Shown here piece after piece: positions 16,572 to 25,868 of a stretch of DNA of 64,000 nucleotides; positions within the stretch are counted from its first letter, which is position 1; the number at the start of each line of letters is the position of its first letter. The DNA lies in contig NZ_JAATVW010000002.1 in NCBI RefSeq assembly GCF_011947225.1, positions 248,001 to 312,000 on the forward strand, read 5' to 3'. The notes under the pieces were generated by a model, which was given only the letters and a program-made list of their open reading frames with translations, was not told the origin of the DNA and did not search any database. This DNA comes from Planosporangium flavigriseum (lineage in GTDB: Bacteria; Actinomycetota; Actinomycetes; Mycobacteriales; Micromonosporaceae). Both the position numbers and the translations under genes were made by a program.

Positions 16572-17579
16572 TCAGCCGAAGATCGGGCGGACCAGCAGAT
16601 ACGCCAGGACCGCGATCGCGGCCGCCGCCGGGAAGGTCAGGATCCACGCCAGCACGATGTTGCCGGCGACGTTCCACTTCACCGCCGACAGCCGCTTGGT
16701 GGCGCCAACCCCCATGATCGCCGAGGTGATCGTGTGCGTGGTCGAGATCGGCGCCTTGAGCACCAGCGCGTTGAAGTAGAGCACCGAACTGGCGACGGTC
16801 TCGGCGGCGAAGCCCTCGGCCGGGCCGAGGTCGATCACCCGGCGGCCGAGGGTACGGATGATGCGCCAGCCGCCCGAGTAGGTACCCAGCGCCAGCACCG
16901 TGGCGGACGTGAAGAACACCCACCCTGGGATGTGGGTCCGGCTCTCCTGAAAGCCGCCGGTGTAGAGGGCCAGCACGACGATGCCCATCGTCTTCGCGGC
17001 GTCCTGCATGCCGTGGCCGACCGCCATCGCGGTCGCCGAGATGGTCTGCGCGACCCGGAACCCGCGGTTGAGCTTGACCGGGTGGCCCTTACGGAAGATC
17101 CATAAGACGGCGAGCATCACCAGGAACCCGAGGATGGCGCCGACGACCGGCGACAGCACCATCGGGAGGATGACCTTCTGGCCGATCGTGTCCCAGTGCA
17201 CGACCCCGCCCGCGGCGAAGACGGTCGCGCCGACCAGGCCGCCGAACAGCGCGTGCGACGAGGACGACGGCAGCCCGAAGTACCAGGTGATGAGGTTCCA
17301 CGCGATGGCGCCGAGCACCCCGGCGAACACCACGCCCAGGCTGGCCGTGTCCTTGGGCAGGGTAACCAGGCCTTCACCCACCGTCTTCGCGACCCCCGCG
17401 CCGAAGTAGGCGCCGACGAGGTTGCCGACGGCGGCGACGCCGAGGGCGACTCGCGGTGTCAGCGCCCGCGTCGACACGGAGGTGGCGATCGCGTTGGCCG
17501 CATCGTGAAAGCCGTTGGTATAATCGAAAACCATCGATACCAAGATGACCGCGAGGACCGCTACAAGTTCGGCGGACAC
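16572..17579 (-). CDS. pit: Low-affinity inorganic phosphate transporter (PiT family)
   Basis: A 335-residue permease with about ten helices. It shows the duplicated PiT signature: GFHDAANAIATSVSTRALTP in the first half and VLKAPISTTHTITSAIMG in the second. GLPSSSSHALFGG is a further PiT landmark. It moves phosphate (often metal-phosphate) with protons. It lies three bases after the DUF47 gene, so the two form an operon. Together with the neighbouring pst operon this makes a phosphate-uptake region. Confidence 0.93.
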   Translation of the reverse strand: MSAELVAVLAVILVSMVFDYTNGFHDAANAIATSVSTRALTPRVALGVAAVGNLVGAYFGAGVAKTVGEGLVTLPKDTASLGVVFAGVLGAIAWNLITWYFGLPSSSSHALFGGLVGATVFAAGGVVHWDTIGQKVILPMVLSPVVGAILGFLVMLAVLWIFRKGHPVKLNRGFRVAQTISATAMAVGHGMQDAAKTMGIVVLALYTGGFQESRTHIPGWVFFTSATVLALGTYSGGWRIIRTLGRRVIDLGPAEGFAAETVASSVLYFNALVLKAPISTTHTITSAIMGVGATKRLSAVKWNVAGNIVLAWILTFPAAAAIAVLAYLLVRPIFG

Positions 17580-17582
17580 GCG

Positions 17583-18209
17583 TCAGGACTCCTTCACGGC
17601 GATGGTCTCGACGGTGTTCGCCACATGCTCGAACGCGTCACAGGCCGCCTCCAACTCGTCGGCGACCTCCTTCATCTTCAGGACGGTCAGCGCGTCGTAC
17701 TCGCCGGAGAACAGGCGCACCAGCAGCATCCGGTACACGCGGTCACCCTCGTTCTCCAGCCGGTTGCACTCGACCCAGTACTCCCGCAGATCCTTCATCG
17801 ACTTCAGTCGCGGCATCGCGTCGGCCGTGAGCTTGGCCTGCTGGTCGAGCACGTTGACCATCTCGTGCACCTCGCGCGGCAGCGACGGCAGCTTGGTCAG
17901 CCCGTACAGGTAGAGCAGGCTGCCCACACCCTCCAGGTGGTCCATGATGTCGTCGAGCTGCGAGCCGAGCCGGTAGATGTCCTCCCGGTCGAACGGCGTG
18001 ATGAACGACGTATTGATCTTGTTGTACAGCTCGTGGGTGATCGCATCGCTGTCGTGCTCGACCTCGACCAGGCGCTCACTGATCGACTGCACATCGGCGC
18101 CGGGCAGGGCCAGCTCGTTGAGCAGTTCCGTGCCCCGGACGAGATTCGCCGCAGCCTTGCTGAAGAACTCATAGAACGCGTCGTCGCTGGGACGCAGCTT
18201 GAATCGCAC
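17583..18209 (-). CDS. DUF47 / PhoU-like protein
   Basis: A 208-residue all-helical protein with the duplicated PhoU-like pattern (VEHDSDAITHELYNKINTSFITPFDREDIYRL, split here by description only; and NRLENEGDRVYRMLLVRLF). The paired acidic ExxxD motifs bind metal in this fold. DUF47 proteins regularly precede PiT transporter genes and are thought to tune their activity. It is first in the operon, with a 237-base upstream gap in which no clear PHO box was found. Confidence 0.88.
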   Translation of the reverse strand: MRFKLRPSDDAFYEFFSKAAANLVRGTELLNELALPGADVQSISERLVEVEHDSDAITHELYNKINTSFITPFDREDIYRLGSQLDDIMDHLEGVGSLLYLYGLTKLPSLPREVHEMVNVLDQQAKLTADAMPRLKSMKDLREYWVECNRLENEGDRVYRMLLVRLFSGEYDALTVLKMKEVADELEAACDAFEHVANTVETIAVKES

Positions 18210-18446
18210 GGGCTAACCTCGTCACGGCCGATGGGATGCGTTGTACTGATGGAGCTGCACGAATGCTAGGCAATGCCAAATCCCGCCCTAGCGCCGACCT
18301 TCACTAACCCGCGCGTCAGGCTGTTGACACAGGCAGTTACCGAGCCAATCGTCCACCTTTGCACACCGCGGTTCGCGGATGCGCCCCACCACGGGTGGTA
18401 CCCCACCACCGCGCGGGGTCCGCCACCGACGGACACGTGATCCGGG

Positions 18447-18980
18447 TCACGCCACGTTGATCTGCCCGAGATTCCGCGCGACAACGTCCAGCCATCGCAG
18501 ATAGACCCTGTCGAAGGGTTCGATGCGATCGGTCAGCGCGGCGGCCAGCCACTCGGCGGCCGCCCAGGCCTGCGTGACGACCTCGGGCGGGTACTGGTAG
18601 CGAACCTGGTGGACGGCGAACTCGTCCTCGTCGAGCAACTGGACGACGCCGGCACGACGGCGCCGGACATCCAGGTCGAGGTCCACCATGGTGACCACGT
18701 CGGGCGTGGGCCACGCCGGCACGGTGGTGATGTCGCAGTACACGTCGGTGCGGTGGGGTGCGGCGTTGAACAGCGCGGTCCACCAACCGTTACGCGGAAA
18801 CAGCATCACGTGGTCGTGCTCGGCCGGATTGACCCGCTGTTCGCCCCGTGACACCGGCGTGCCTGCCGCCCCGCCCACCCAGATGCCGAACTCATCCTCG
18901 CCGATGAGACGGCCCGGCTGATTCCAGTGCAACGAGCCGTCGTACTTGCGATACACCACCCGTACGAGATCGCCTGTCAC
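18447..18980 (-). CDS. DUF402 protein
   Basis: A 177-residue protein of the DUF402 family. Diagnostic parts are VRVVYRKYDGSLHW near the start, VMLFPRNGWWTALFN, then VYCDITTVPAW and TMVDLDLDV. In characterised relatives the Asp/Tyr-rich centre binds divalent metal and some hydrolyse nucleoside di- or triphosphates. It stands alone between two gaps of about 240 bases. Several small hairpins lie at its 3' end (for example CGTGA-TCCGGG-TCACG), any of which might terminate transcription. Confidence 0.8.
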   Translation of the reverse strand: MTGDLVRVVYRKYDGSLHWNQPGRLIGEDEFGIWVGGAAGTPVSRGEQRVNPAEHDHVMLFPRNGWWTALFNAAPHRTDVYCDITTVPAWPTPDVVTMVDLDLDVRRRRAGVVQLLDEDEFAVHQVRYQYPPEVVTQAWAAAEWLAAALTDRIEPFDRVYLRWLDVVARNLGQINVA

Positions 18981-19151
18981 GAGACCACCCTATCGATCAG
19001 CATGGCTGGACGGACACGCCACGAAAGCGCAGATCGACCGCTGTCGACTTACTGTGCCAAATCACGGTTACGCGCACATGGACACGACCGGAAGACACCA
19101 TGCCAAGCGTACGCGGAGCGCACAACCCGGTACCGAACGTGGAGTGGTTCC

Positions 19152-19181
19152 TGTGGATAACAGGCGCCACGCTGTGGACAA
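19152..19181 (+). promoter_or_regulatory. Two DnaA-box sequences upstream of the DinG-like helicase gene
   Basis: TGTGGATAA (19152-19160) and TGTGGACAA (19173-19181) are the complements of TTATCCACA and TTGTCCACA, the general and the actinobacterial DnaA boxes. They start 21 bp apart, two helical turns, and lie 40-70 bases before the helicase start. DnaA control of this gene is inference. Confidence 0.5.
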
Positions 19182-19220
19182 GCCGCGATCGGTCATACGG
19201 AGCGGGTAGCCTGCCTTCCC

Positions 19221-21209
19221 GTGACCGCCGCGACCGCCACCCCCGCCACCCGCCGTGCCCGTCGCGAGCGGCCCAGCGTCCCCGAACTCCTCGCGGCCGC
19301 GGTAGGCGCGGTGCCGGGCGGCGCCGAGCGCCCTGGCCAGCGGATGATGGCCGAGGCGGTGGCCCACGCGGCCGAGTCCGGCGAGCACCTTCTCGTCCAG
19401 GCCGGCACGGGTACCGGCAAGTCGCTGGCGTACCTGGTGCCCTCACTGCTCGTCGACGGGCCGGTGGTCGTGTCGACCGCGACCCTCGCGCTGCAGTCCC
19501 AGCTCGTCGACCACGACCTGCCCCGGCTGGCCGATGCGGTCGAGCCGCTGCTCGGCCGACGCCCCACGTTCGCCGTGCTCAAGGGGCGCCACCACTACGT
19601 GTGCATGGCCCGGCTGGACAACAGCTCGGTCGATGAGCCCAGCGACACGCTGTTCGGCGACGACAGTGGCGGCACCAAATGGCTCGGCGAGGCCGGCCGG
19701 CTGGGCAAGCAGATCCAGCGGCTGACCGAGTGGGCCATGGAGAGCGAGACCGGCGATCGCGATGAACTGGACCCGGGCGTCGACGACTCGGCCTGGCGAC
19801 TGGTGTCGATGCCGGCACGCGAGTGCGTGGGCGTGGCCCGCTGCCCATACGGTTCGGAGTGCTTCGCGGAGTTCGCCAGGCAGCGGGCGCGTGAAGCCGA
19901 CATCGTGGTCACCAACCACAGCCTGCTCGCCATCGACATGCTGGCCGAGCGGAAGATCCTGCCCCCGCACAAGCTGCTCGTCCTCGACGAGGCGCACGAG
20001 TTGGCCGACCGGGTCTCGTCGGCCGCCCAGGCCGAACTGTCCCCCGAAGCGCTCGACCGCGCGGCCCGGCGGGCCCGCCCACAGGTCGACGACGAGGGGT
20101 ACGAATTGCTGGTCGAAGCGGGCGACGCGCTCGCGGTCGGGCTCGCCGACGTGCCCGCCGGCCGGCTCACCGCAGGGCTGCCGACGCCCGTCGCCGAGGC
20201 GTTGACGCTGCTCGACGGCGCGACCCGGCGGTGCCTCCACGGCATCGGCGAGGTCAAGGCCGACGATCCGGACCCGGTCCGCAAGCAGCAGGTGAAAGCG
20301 TTGCTGACCGACCTGTCGAACACCGCTCAGCGGCTGCTGGCGTTCTCCGCACAGGATGTGGCCTGGGTCGAGAAGGACGAACGGGGCCGGCGGGCGGTCG
20401 TGGTCGCCCCGCTGTCGGTCGCCGGCACCCTGCAAACCCACCTGTACGAGGAGCGCACGGTCGTCGCCGCCTCGGCCACGCTCGCCCTGGGCGGCAAGTT
20501 CGACACGGTGGCCAAGGCGCTGGGCCTTGACGACGAGACCGACTGGACCTCGCTCGACGTCGGTTCGCCGTTCGACTATCCCCGTCAGGGCATCCTGTAC
20601 GTGGCCGCGAAGCTGCCGCGCCCGACGACCTCCGGGCTGTCGGAGGCGGCCGCCGAGGAGATGGTCGAACTGGTCCAGGCTCTCGGCGGCCGGACTCTCG
20701 GGCTCTTCTCCAGCCGGCGGGCGGCCGAACGCGCCGCGGAGGTCCTACGCGAACGCACCGACCTGACGATCCTGCTGCAGGGCGAGGAGGCACTACCGCT
20801 GCTGGTCCGCCGCTTCCGCGAAGACCGCAACAGTTGCCTGCTCGGCGTCATGTCCCTGTGGCAGGGCGTCGACGTGCCGGGCGACGCGTGCCAACTGGTC
20901 ATCATCGACCGGCTGCCGTTCCCCCGCCCCGACGAGCCGCTCGCGGCGGCCCGGGCCGCCGCCGTCGACTCCGCCGGCGGTTCGGGCTTCGCGGCGGTCA
21001 GCGTTCCGATCGCCGCCGTACGCCTGGCGCAGGGCGCCGGCCGGCTGATCCGGGCCGCCGGCGATCGCGGCGTGGTGGCCGTACTCGACTCACGCCTGGA
21101 GACGGCGAAGGGCTACGGCGGATTCCTCCGGCGTTCGCTGCCACCGTTCTGGTACACCACGAAGCCAGCGGTGGTGCGGGCGGCGTTGAAGCGGCTCGCC
21201 GCTAGGTAG
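19221..21209 (+). CDS. DinG/XPD-like ATP-dependent DNA helicase
   Basis: A 662-residue superfamily 2 helicase. Walker A (AGTGTGKS) is at residues 61-68 and DEAH at 256-259. Four cysteines between them (128, 202, 208, 214) have the spacing of the Fe-S domain of XPD/DinG helicases. The second RecA domain includes SLWQGVDVPGDAC and GAGRLIRAAGDRGVV. Such helicases unwind 5' to 3' and resolve damaged or structured DNA. The GTG at 19221 gives a normal N-terminus. The last 8 bases overlap the convergent AI-2E gene. Confidence 0.9.
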   Translation: MTAATATPATRRARRERPSVPELLAAAVGAVPGGAERPGQRMMAEAVAHAAESGEHLLVQAGTGTGKSLAYLVPSLLVDGPVVVSTATLALQSQLVDHDLPRLADAVEPLLGRRPTFAVLKGRHHYVCMARLDNSSVDEPSDTLFGDDSGGTKWLGEAGRLGKQIQRLTEWAMESETGDRDELDPGVDDSAWRLVSMPARECVGVARCPYGSECFAEFARQRAREADIVVTNHSLLAIDMLAERKILPPHKLLVLDEAHELADRVSSAAQAELSPEALDRAARRARPQVDDEGYELLVEAGDALAVGLADVPAGRLTAGLPTPVAEALTLLDGATRRCLHGIGEVKADDPDPVRKQQVKALLTDLSNTAQRLLAFSAQDVAWVEKDERGRRAVVVAPLSVAGTLQTHLYEERTVVAASATLALGGKFDTVAKALGLDDETDWTSLDVGSPFDYPRQGILYVAAKLPRPTTSGLSEAAAEEMVELVQALGGRTLGLFSSRRAAERAAEVLRERTDLTILLQGEEALPLLVRRFREDRNSCLLGVMSLWQGVDVPGDACQLVIIDRLPFPRPDEPLAAARAAAVDSAGGSGFAAVSVPIAAVRLAQGAGRLIRAAGDRGVVAVLDSRLETAKGYGGFLRRSLPPFWYTTKPAVVRAALKRLAAR

Positions 21210-22482
21210 CCGACGGCCTCGGTGTCACCGGCTCCGGCTCTGGATCCGGAGCCGGAGCCGATGACACCGCCCGATGGCTGATGAGCCGGCGGATACCGGT
21301 GTTCAGAACGGCGAGCAGCGGCACCGCGATCAGCGCGCCCATGATGCCGGCAAGGATGATGCCGGTCGTGATGGCGAGGATGATCGCGAGCGGATGGATC
21401 GCGACCGCCCGACCCATGATGATCGGCTGGAGGATGTGCCCCTCCAACTGCTGGACGAGGATGACGGCGGCCAGCACGATCAACGCGGTCACCCAGCCCT
21501 TGGTGACCAGCGCTACGAGGACGGCGACCGCGCCGGACACGGCTGCGCCGACGATGGGTACGAACGCGCCCAGGAAGACGAGCGCGGCGAGCGGGAACGC
21601 CAACTGCACCCGCAGCAGCGACAGAGCCAGGCCGATACCGACCGCGTCGATGAACGCCACGAGAACAGTGGCCCGCACGTACGACACCAGCGTCGACCAG
21701 GACGCCTCACCCGCCGCCCCGAGCGGCGTCTGGGCACCTGCCGGCATGAGGCCGACCAGGAACTGCCAGATGCGCCGGCCGTCGCGCAGGAAGAAGAACG
21801 TCGTGAACAGCACCAGGATCGCGGTGACGACCACGTCGAGCGCCGTGGTGGCGGTCGTCACAGCGCTGCTGGTCACCACGTCGCGGTGACTGTCCAGCCA
21901 CTGCTGCGCGGCGTCGGCCATACCGGTGAACTGGGTGTTGGACAGGTGCAGCGGTCCGCTCCGCAGACTGTCCTGAATGGTGCGGATACCCGCGGTCGCG
22001 TTGGCGGCCAGCGCCGGGAAGGAGTTGACGAACTGCGTCACCACGAGCGTGAGCACGCCCACGACCGCGGCGATACCGCCGATGAGCACGACGGCGACCG
22101 CGAGCGACCGCGGCAGCCGGGCCGAGCGGCGCAGCCACCCGGCCGCCGGCGCCAGCAGCGCGGTGAGCAGCAGCGCGATGCTCACCGGAATCAGGACGTC
22201 TTTGAGCCGGCCGACCAGCCACAGCACCAGCGCCGCGGCGGCGGCCAGGACGAGCAGCCGCCAGGACCACGCGGTCGCGACCCGCAGGCCTCGGGGCACG
22301 TCGACGTCATCGTGGCCGGCCAGCGGCCGGGCAACGGGCGGCGGTTGCGGCGACAGCGACGGCGTCGTCTCGTCCAGTTCCACGATGCGCTCCTGGCGGT
22401 CGGCGATCGGCATCTTCGAAGCGGTACGCCGTGCGGCGTACGCCCGGCGGATGTTCCTGCGCACGTGCTCAATCGGGCCCAC
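21202..22482 (-). CDS. AI-2E family transporter
   Basis: A 426-residue membrane protein. About 85 hydrophilic residues precede seven or eight helices. Family landmarks are VSIALLLTALLAPAAGWLRR, ILVLFTTFFFLRDGRRIW, and QQLEGHILQPIIMGRAVAIHPLAIIL. The AI-2E family is named for autoinducer-2 export, but members do several transport jobs, including Na+/H+ antiport, so the substrate is open. The C-terminus is a Pro/Glu-rich tail. Its stop overlaps that of the helicase gene. Confidence 0.88.
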   Translation of the reverse strand: MGPIEHVRRNIRRAYAARRTASKMPIADRQERIVELDETTPSLSPQPPPVARPLAGHDDVDVPRGLRVATAWSWRLLVLAAAAALVLWLVGRLKDVLIPVSIALLLTALLAPAAGWLRRSARLPRSLAVAVVLIGGIAAVVGVLTLVVTQFVNSFPALAANATAGIRTIQDSLRSGPLHLSNTQFTGMADAAQQWLDSHRDVVTSSAVTTATTALDVVVTAILVLFTTFFFLRDGRRIWQFLVGLMPAGAQTPLGAAGEASWSTLVSYVRATVLVAFIDAVGIGLALSLLRVQLAFPLAALVFLGAFVPIVGAAVSGAVAVLVALVTKGWVTALIVLAAVILVQQLEGHILQPIIMGRAVAIHPLAIILAITTGIILAGIMGALIAVPLLAVLNTGIRRLISHRAVSSAPAPDPEPEPVTPRPSAT

Positions 22483-22567
22483 TCAGACCTCCTCCCGGGT
22501 ACACCGTAACGGTTGGAGGCACACCTACCGGATCGTGAAACACCCCTGGCGAGGTACCGTCACCCTC

Positions 22568-22912
22568 GTGACTGCACCATCGCCATCCGACACCGACAAC
22601 GGCCTCCCGATCCGGTTACTGCACGACCGCGTCCTCGTCCGCCTGGAAGGCAGCGAGGGAGAGCGCCGGTCGGCGGCGGGAATCGTCATACCCGCCACCG
22701 CCGCCATCGGACACCGATTGGCGTGGGCCACGGCCGTCGGGGTCGGGCCCAATGTGCGCTCGATCGTCAACGGCGACCGGGTGCTGTTCGACCCCGATGA
22801 CCGTTCCGAGGTCGAACTGCACGGCGAGGCGTACGTGCTGCTGCGCGAGCGCGACGTGCACGCGGTGGCCGCCCGCCGGGTGGAGAACGACGGGACGGGT
22901 CTCTACCTGTAG
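22568..22912 (+). CDS. GroES-like (Cpn10) protein, solitary
   Basis: A 114-residue protein with the Cpn10 barrel pattern: PIRLLHDRVLVRLEG, SAAGIVIPATA, a mobile-loop-like segment, GDRVLFDPDDRSEVELHGEAYVLLRERDVHAV. There is no groEL beside it, and it is more divergent than a main GroES. It may be a secondary co-chaperonin-like protein found in Actinobacteria. The GTG at 22568 was chosen because the frame upstream has no Cpn10 similarity. Its last 10 bases overlap the end of the convergent PrsW gene. Confidence 0.75.
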   Translation: MTAPSPSDTDNGLPIRLLHDRVLVRLEGSEGERRSAAGIVIPATAAIGHRLAWATAVGVGPNVRSIVNGDRVLFDPDDRSEVELHGEAYVLLRERDVHAVAARRVENDGTGLYL

Positions 22913-24342
22913 CCCGGGAACCCGGGTCCTGGATGACTCGGCCAGGGGTAGCCCGGGGCCGGATGACCCGGGGGCGGCGCGGCCGGGACCAGGACGACCG
23001 GCACCGGCACGACCGGCTGCTGCGGGGCGTCGAGCGCCCGTACCGCACCGTCGGGGAAGGTCACGTGGTAGCGCCCGCCGTCCCACACGGCACGGGGCGC
23101 GTACGGGTCACGGCCGGCGAAGACCTTGCGGTAGGCGTCGATCGCATCGAGTAGCCGGCGCTCCTCGGCCAGGGTGTCGGCGACCTCGTCGGGCGCAAGG
23201 CCCACGCCCCGGTTCATGCCGTCGCGCAGGAGCGCCAGCCGGGTGGCGTCGAACTGGTACGCCCGCATCGCCTTGGCCCCGGCGTCGCCGGCGACCCGTT
23301 TCGCCCAGCGGCGGGCGGCCAGCCGCCGCCCCAGGGTGCCCAGCGCCGCGGCCTCCGGCGGGGAGAACCAACCCGACCGGGCGTACTCGCCGACGATCCG
23401 CTCGGTCAGCCGGCCCTCCGATCCACGCAGCCACAGCGCGAACCCGACCATGCCGAAGAAGATCGGCATCATCACCGCGAAGTACCCGTACAGCAGCACC
23501 CACCCCTGCTGCGACTGCGCGGCGAGGGTGGACATCAGGTTCCAGGTGCCGTGCAGCATCATCGCGACGATGAGGCCGGCGAGCGGTGCGAGCCAGCGCA
23601 CCCGCCGGTCGCCGGCACGGGCGGCGACTCCGAGCCCGATGCCGGTCATCGAGGTGAACAGCGGATGGGCGAAGCCGCTCATCAGGATCCGGGCGATGAA
23701 GATGGCGACCACGGCGCTGGCCCCAGCGAGGGGCCCGTTCTCGTCAGCGTTCGCCGCATAGCCGTGTCCACCGAGGTAGAGGATGTTCTCCACCATGGCG
23801 AAGCCGGTGGCCGACAATCCGCAGTAGACGATCGCGTCGATCATCCCAGAGAACGCCCGTCGTCGCAGGGCGAACAGCAGGATCGGGCCGAGCGCCTTCA
23901 TCGTCTCCTCGATGAACGGCGCGATGAACACGGCGACCAGCGCGTCCGGGAGCCCCCAGCGCGTGAACAGCCGGCTTGCTCCGGTGTTGACCAGGATGGC
24001 GGCGCCGGTCGCCACGCAGGCGCCCCAGCCGAAGCAGAACGCGAGGTACTTGACCGGTTCCGGCTCGTAGCGGTCCAGCCAGAGGAAGCAGAAGGCCAGC
24101 AGCGGTACGGGCAGCACCGCCGCGACGATGCCGATGGCAAGCGCGACCGGGCCGATGTTCCACCCGAGCCAGATCAGCACGGCGAGACCGCTGAGCGCGA
24201 TCAGGGCGATCACGCCACCGAGGAGGGCACCCCGGCGCCAGTCCAGCCGCCTCGGCGGCGGAGGTGCGGCCGCGAGGACCGCTCCCGGGCTCGGGTACGC
24301 CTGGGTGGGGTCGGGGTTCCCGGCGGGTGGGAGCTCACTCAT
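22903..24342 (-). CDS. PrsW-family intramembrane metalloprotease
   Basis: A 479-residue membrane protein. After a Pro-rich N-terminus come about eight helices with the PrsW motifs: LDRYEPEP (residues 90-96), FIEETMKALGP with Glu145-Glu146, VENILYLGG, and FAHPLFTSMTGIG plus MLHGTWN, whose histidines complete the metal site. PrsW cleaves the anti-sigma factor RsiW in Bacillus. The substrate here is unknown. The cytoplasmic C-terminal region (about 180 residues) ends in a Pro/Gly-rich tail. Confidence 0.87.
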   Translation of the reverse strand: MSELPPAGNPDPTQAYPSPGAVLAAAPPPPRRLDWRRGALLGGVIALIALSGLAVLIWLGWNIGPVALAIGIVAAVLPVPLLAFCFLWLDRYEPEPVKYLAFCFGWGACVATGAAILVNTGASRLFTRWGLPDALVAVFIAPFIEETMKALGPILLFALRRRAFSGMIDAIVYCGLSATGFAMVENILYLGGHGYAANADENGPLAGASAVVAIFIARILMSGFAHPLFTSMTGIGLGVAARAGDRRVRWLAPLAGLIVAMMLHGTWNLMSTLAAQSQQGWVLLYGYFAVMMPIFFGMVGFALWLRGSEGRLTERIVGEYARSGWFSPPEAAALGTLGRRLAARRWAKRVAGDAGAKAMRAYQFDATRLALLRDGMNRGVGLAPDEVADTLAEERRLLDAIDAYRKVFAGRDPYAPRAVWDGGRYHVTFPDGAVRALDAPQQPVVPVPVVLVPAAPPPGHPAPGYPWPSHPGPGFPGYR

Positions 24343-24358
24343 GCCGTCAGCCTAGCCA

Positions 24359-24394
24359 GGGCGGCCGCGCGGTAGGTGTCCCGCACGGCCGCCC
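24359..24394 (-). terminator. Terminator after the MFS exporter gene
   Basis: Arms of 14 bases (24359-24372 and 24381-24394) around TAGGTGTC. The only non-Watson-Crick pair is a G-U wobble in the minus-strand RNA. It lies 12 bases after the exporter stop. Confidence 0.75.
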
Positions 24395-24406
24395 CTTGAT
24401 CGCGCC

Positions 24407-25816
24407 TTAGACGGCAGCGGAGACCGGCACCCGGCGATCCTCGGCCGCCACCGGGGCCACCTCGGTACGGGGCCGCGGGATCGCGAGCGCGACGACCGCC
24501 CCGGCGGCGAGGACCACCGCACCGACCGTCGCCGCCGGCGCGACCCCGTCGACGAACTGCTGGCCGCTGGCGTACCCGCCCTGCGCGGAGAAGATCGCAC
24601 CGAGCACGGCGATGCCGAGGACCGTGCCAAGCTGCCGGATGGCGTTGGAGGTACCGGAGGCGACGCCTTCGAGGTGCGCCGGCACGAAGCCGAGGACCAG
24701 CCGGGTGATCGGGGCGAAGAACAGCCCCATACCGAGACCGGCCAGAACAAACGGGACGATCATGTGTGAGTACGGCAGGGTCGGCGACGTGATCGCGGCG
24801 AGCCAACCGATGCCGGCGGCCTGCAGGGTGAGCCCGACGGCGACGATGCGCGCCGCGCCGATCCGGTCGGTCAGAATCCCCGCCACGGGCGCGGCGAGCG
24901 CCGGCATCGCCGTCCAGGGCAGCGTGCGCACGCCCGCCTCCAGCGGCGAGTAGTGCTGTACGCCCTGCATGAACTGGGCGAGTAGGAACACCGTGCCGAA
25001 CATGCCGAACGACATCAGCAGCCCGATGACGTTGGAGAGGGTGAAGCCGCGCGAGGCGAACATGGCGAGCGGCATCATCGGCGCGCTCGCGCGGGCCTGC
25101 CAGGCGATGAACGCCACGAGCAGCACGCCGCCGACGGCCAGCCCGGCCAGCACCGGCCCGCTGGTCCAGCCGTGGCCGTTGCCCTGGACCAGCCCGTACA
25201 CGATCCCGAACAGACCGGCGGTGACCAGCGCGGTTCCGATCAGGTCGAGGCGACCGGCACCGCCCCGGCTGTCGCGTACCAGGGCGACCAGCGGCAGGAG
25301 CATCAGACCAACCGGCACGTTGATCCAGAAGATCCATTCCCAGGACGCGTACTCGGTGATCGCGCCGCCGATGACCGGGCCGAGCGCGACGCCCAGGCCG
25401 CTCATGGCTCCCCACAGGCCGAACGCGAGCCCGCGCTTGGCCGGCGGAACGACGCTCGCCAGCAGCGTCAGCGTCAGCGGCATGACGACCGCCCCGCCGA
25501 GGCCCTGTACGGTCCGCGCCGCCACCAGTACACCGATGTCCGTCGACAGCGCGGCGGCGGCGGACGCGGCGGTGAAGACCGCGAGTCCGGCGGCGAGCAG
25601 GCGCCGGCGACCGAACCGGTCCCCTAACGCCGCGCCGGTCAGCAGGAAGACCGCGAAGGTCAGGGTGTACGCGTTGACCGTCCACTCCAGGCCCTCCAGT
25701 CCCGTGCCCAGATCGAGGCGGATCACCGGCAGTGCGTTGGTGACCACGAGGTTGTCCATCGCGACCATGAACACCGCTACTCCGGTCACGAGGTAGGTCC
25801 ACCAGGCCTTCGACAT
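24407..25816 (-). CDS. MFS drug exporter, DHA2 (EmrB/QacA) type
   Basis: A 469-residue transporter with 14 predicted helices. Motif A appears as GALGDRFGRRRLL, and motif C as GPVIGGAITEYASWEWIFWINVPVG, the signature of proton-driven 14-helix drug exporters. TVNAYTLTFAVFLL in helix 2 is also typical. It lies directly downstream of a TetR gene in the same orientation and has a copy of the TetR operator in front, so it is very likely repressed by that regulator. The compound exported is unknown. Confidence 0.92.
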   Translation of the reverse strand: MSKAWWTYLVTGVAVFMVAMDNLVVTNALPVIRLDLGTGLEGLEWTVNAYTLTFAVFLLTGAALGDRFGRRRLLAAGLAVFTAASAAAALSTDIGVLVAARTVQGLGGAVVMPLTLTLLASVVPPAKRGLAFGLWGAMSGLGVALGPVIGGAITEYASWEWIFWINVPVGLMLLPLVALVRDSRGGAGRLDLIGTALVTAGLFGIVYGLVQGNGHGWTSGPVLAGLAVGGVLLVAFIAWQARASAPMMPLAMFASRGFTLSNVIGLLMSFGMFGTVFLLAQFMQGVQHYSPLEAGVRTLPWTAMPALAAPVAGILTDRIGAARIVAVGLTLQAAGIGWLAAITSPTLPYSHMIVPFVLAGLGMGLFFAPITRLVLGFVPAHLEGVASGTSNAIRQLGTVLGIAVLGAIFSAQGGYASGQQFVDGVAPAATVGAVVLAAGAVVALAIPRPRTEVAPVAAEDRRVPVSAAV

Positions 25817-25829
25817 CCTTCTCTCCTTT

Positions 25830-25849
25830 GTAAGTAATCAGTCACTAAC
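25830..25849 (-). promoter_or_regulatory. TetR operator between tetR and the exporter
   Basis: The 20-bp inverted repeat GTAAGT-N8-ACTAAC has the same arm sequence and spacer as the site upstream of the regulator. It lies 14 bases before the exporter start, where a bound repressor would block transcription or a local promoter. Confidence 0.65.
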
Positions 25850-25868
25850 TATCGAACGCAAAAAAAAT

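Noticed and set aside
19152-19181. Origin of replication at the DnaA boxes
   Set aside because: Only two boxes, with no AT-rich unwinding region and no dnaA, dnaN or rpmH nearby.
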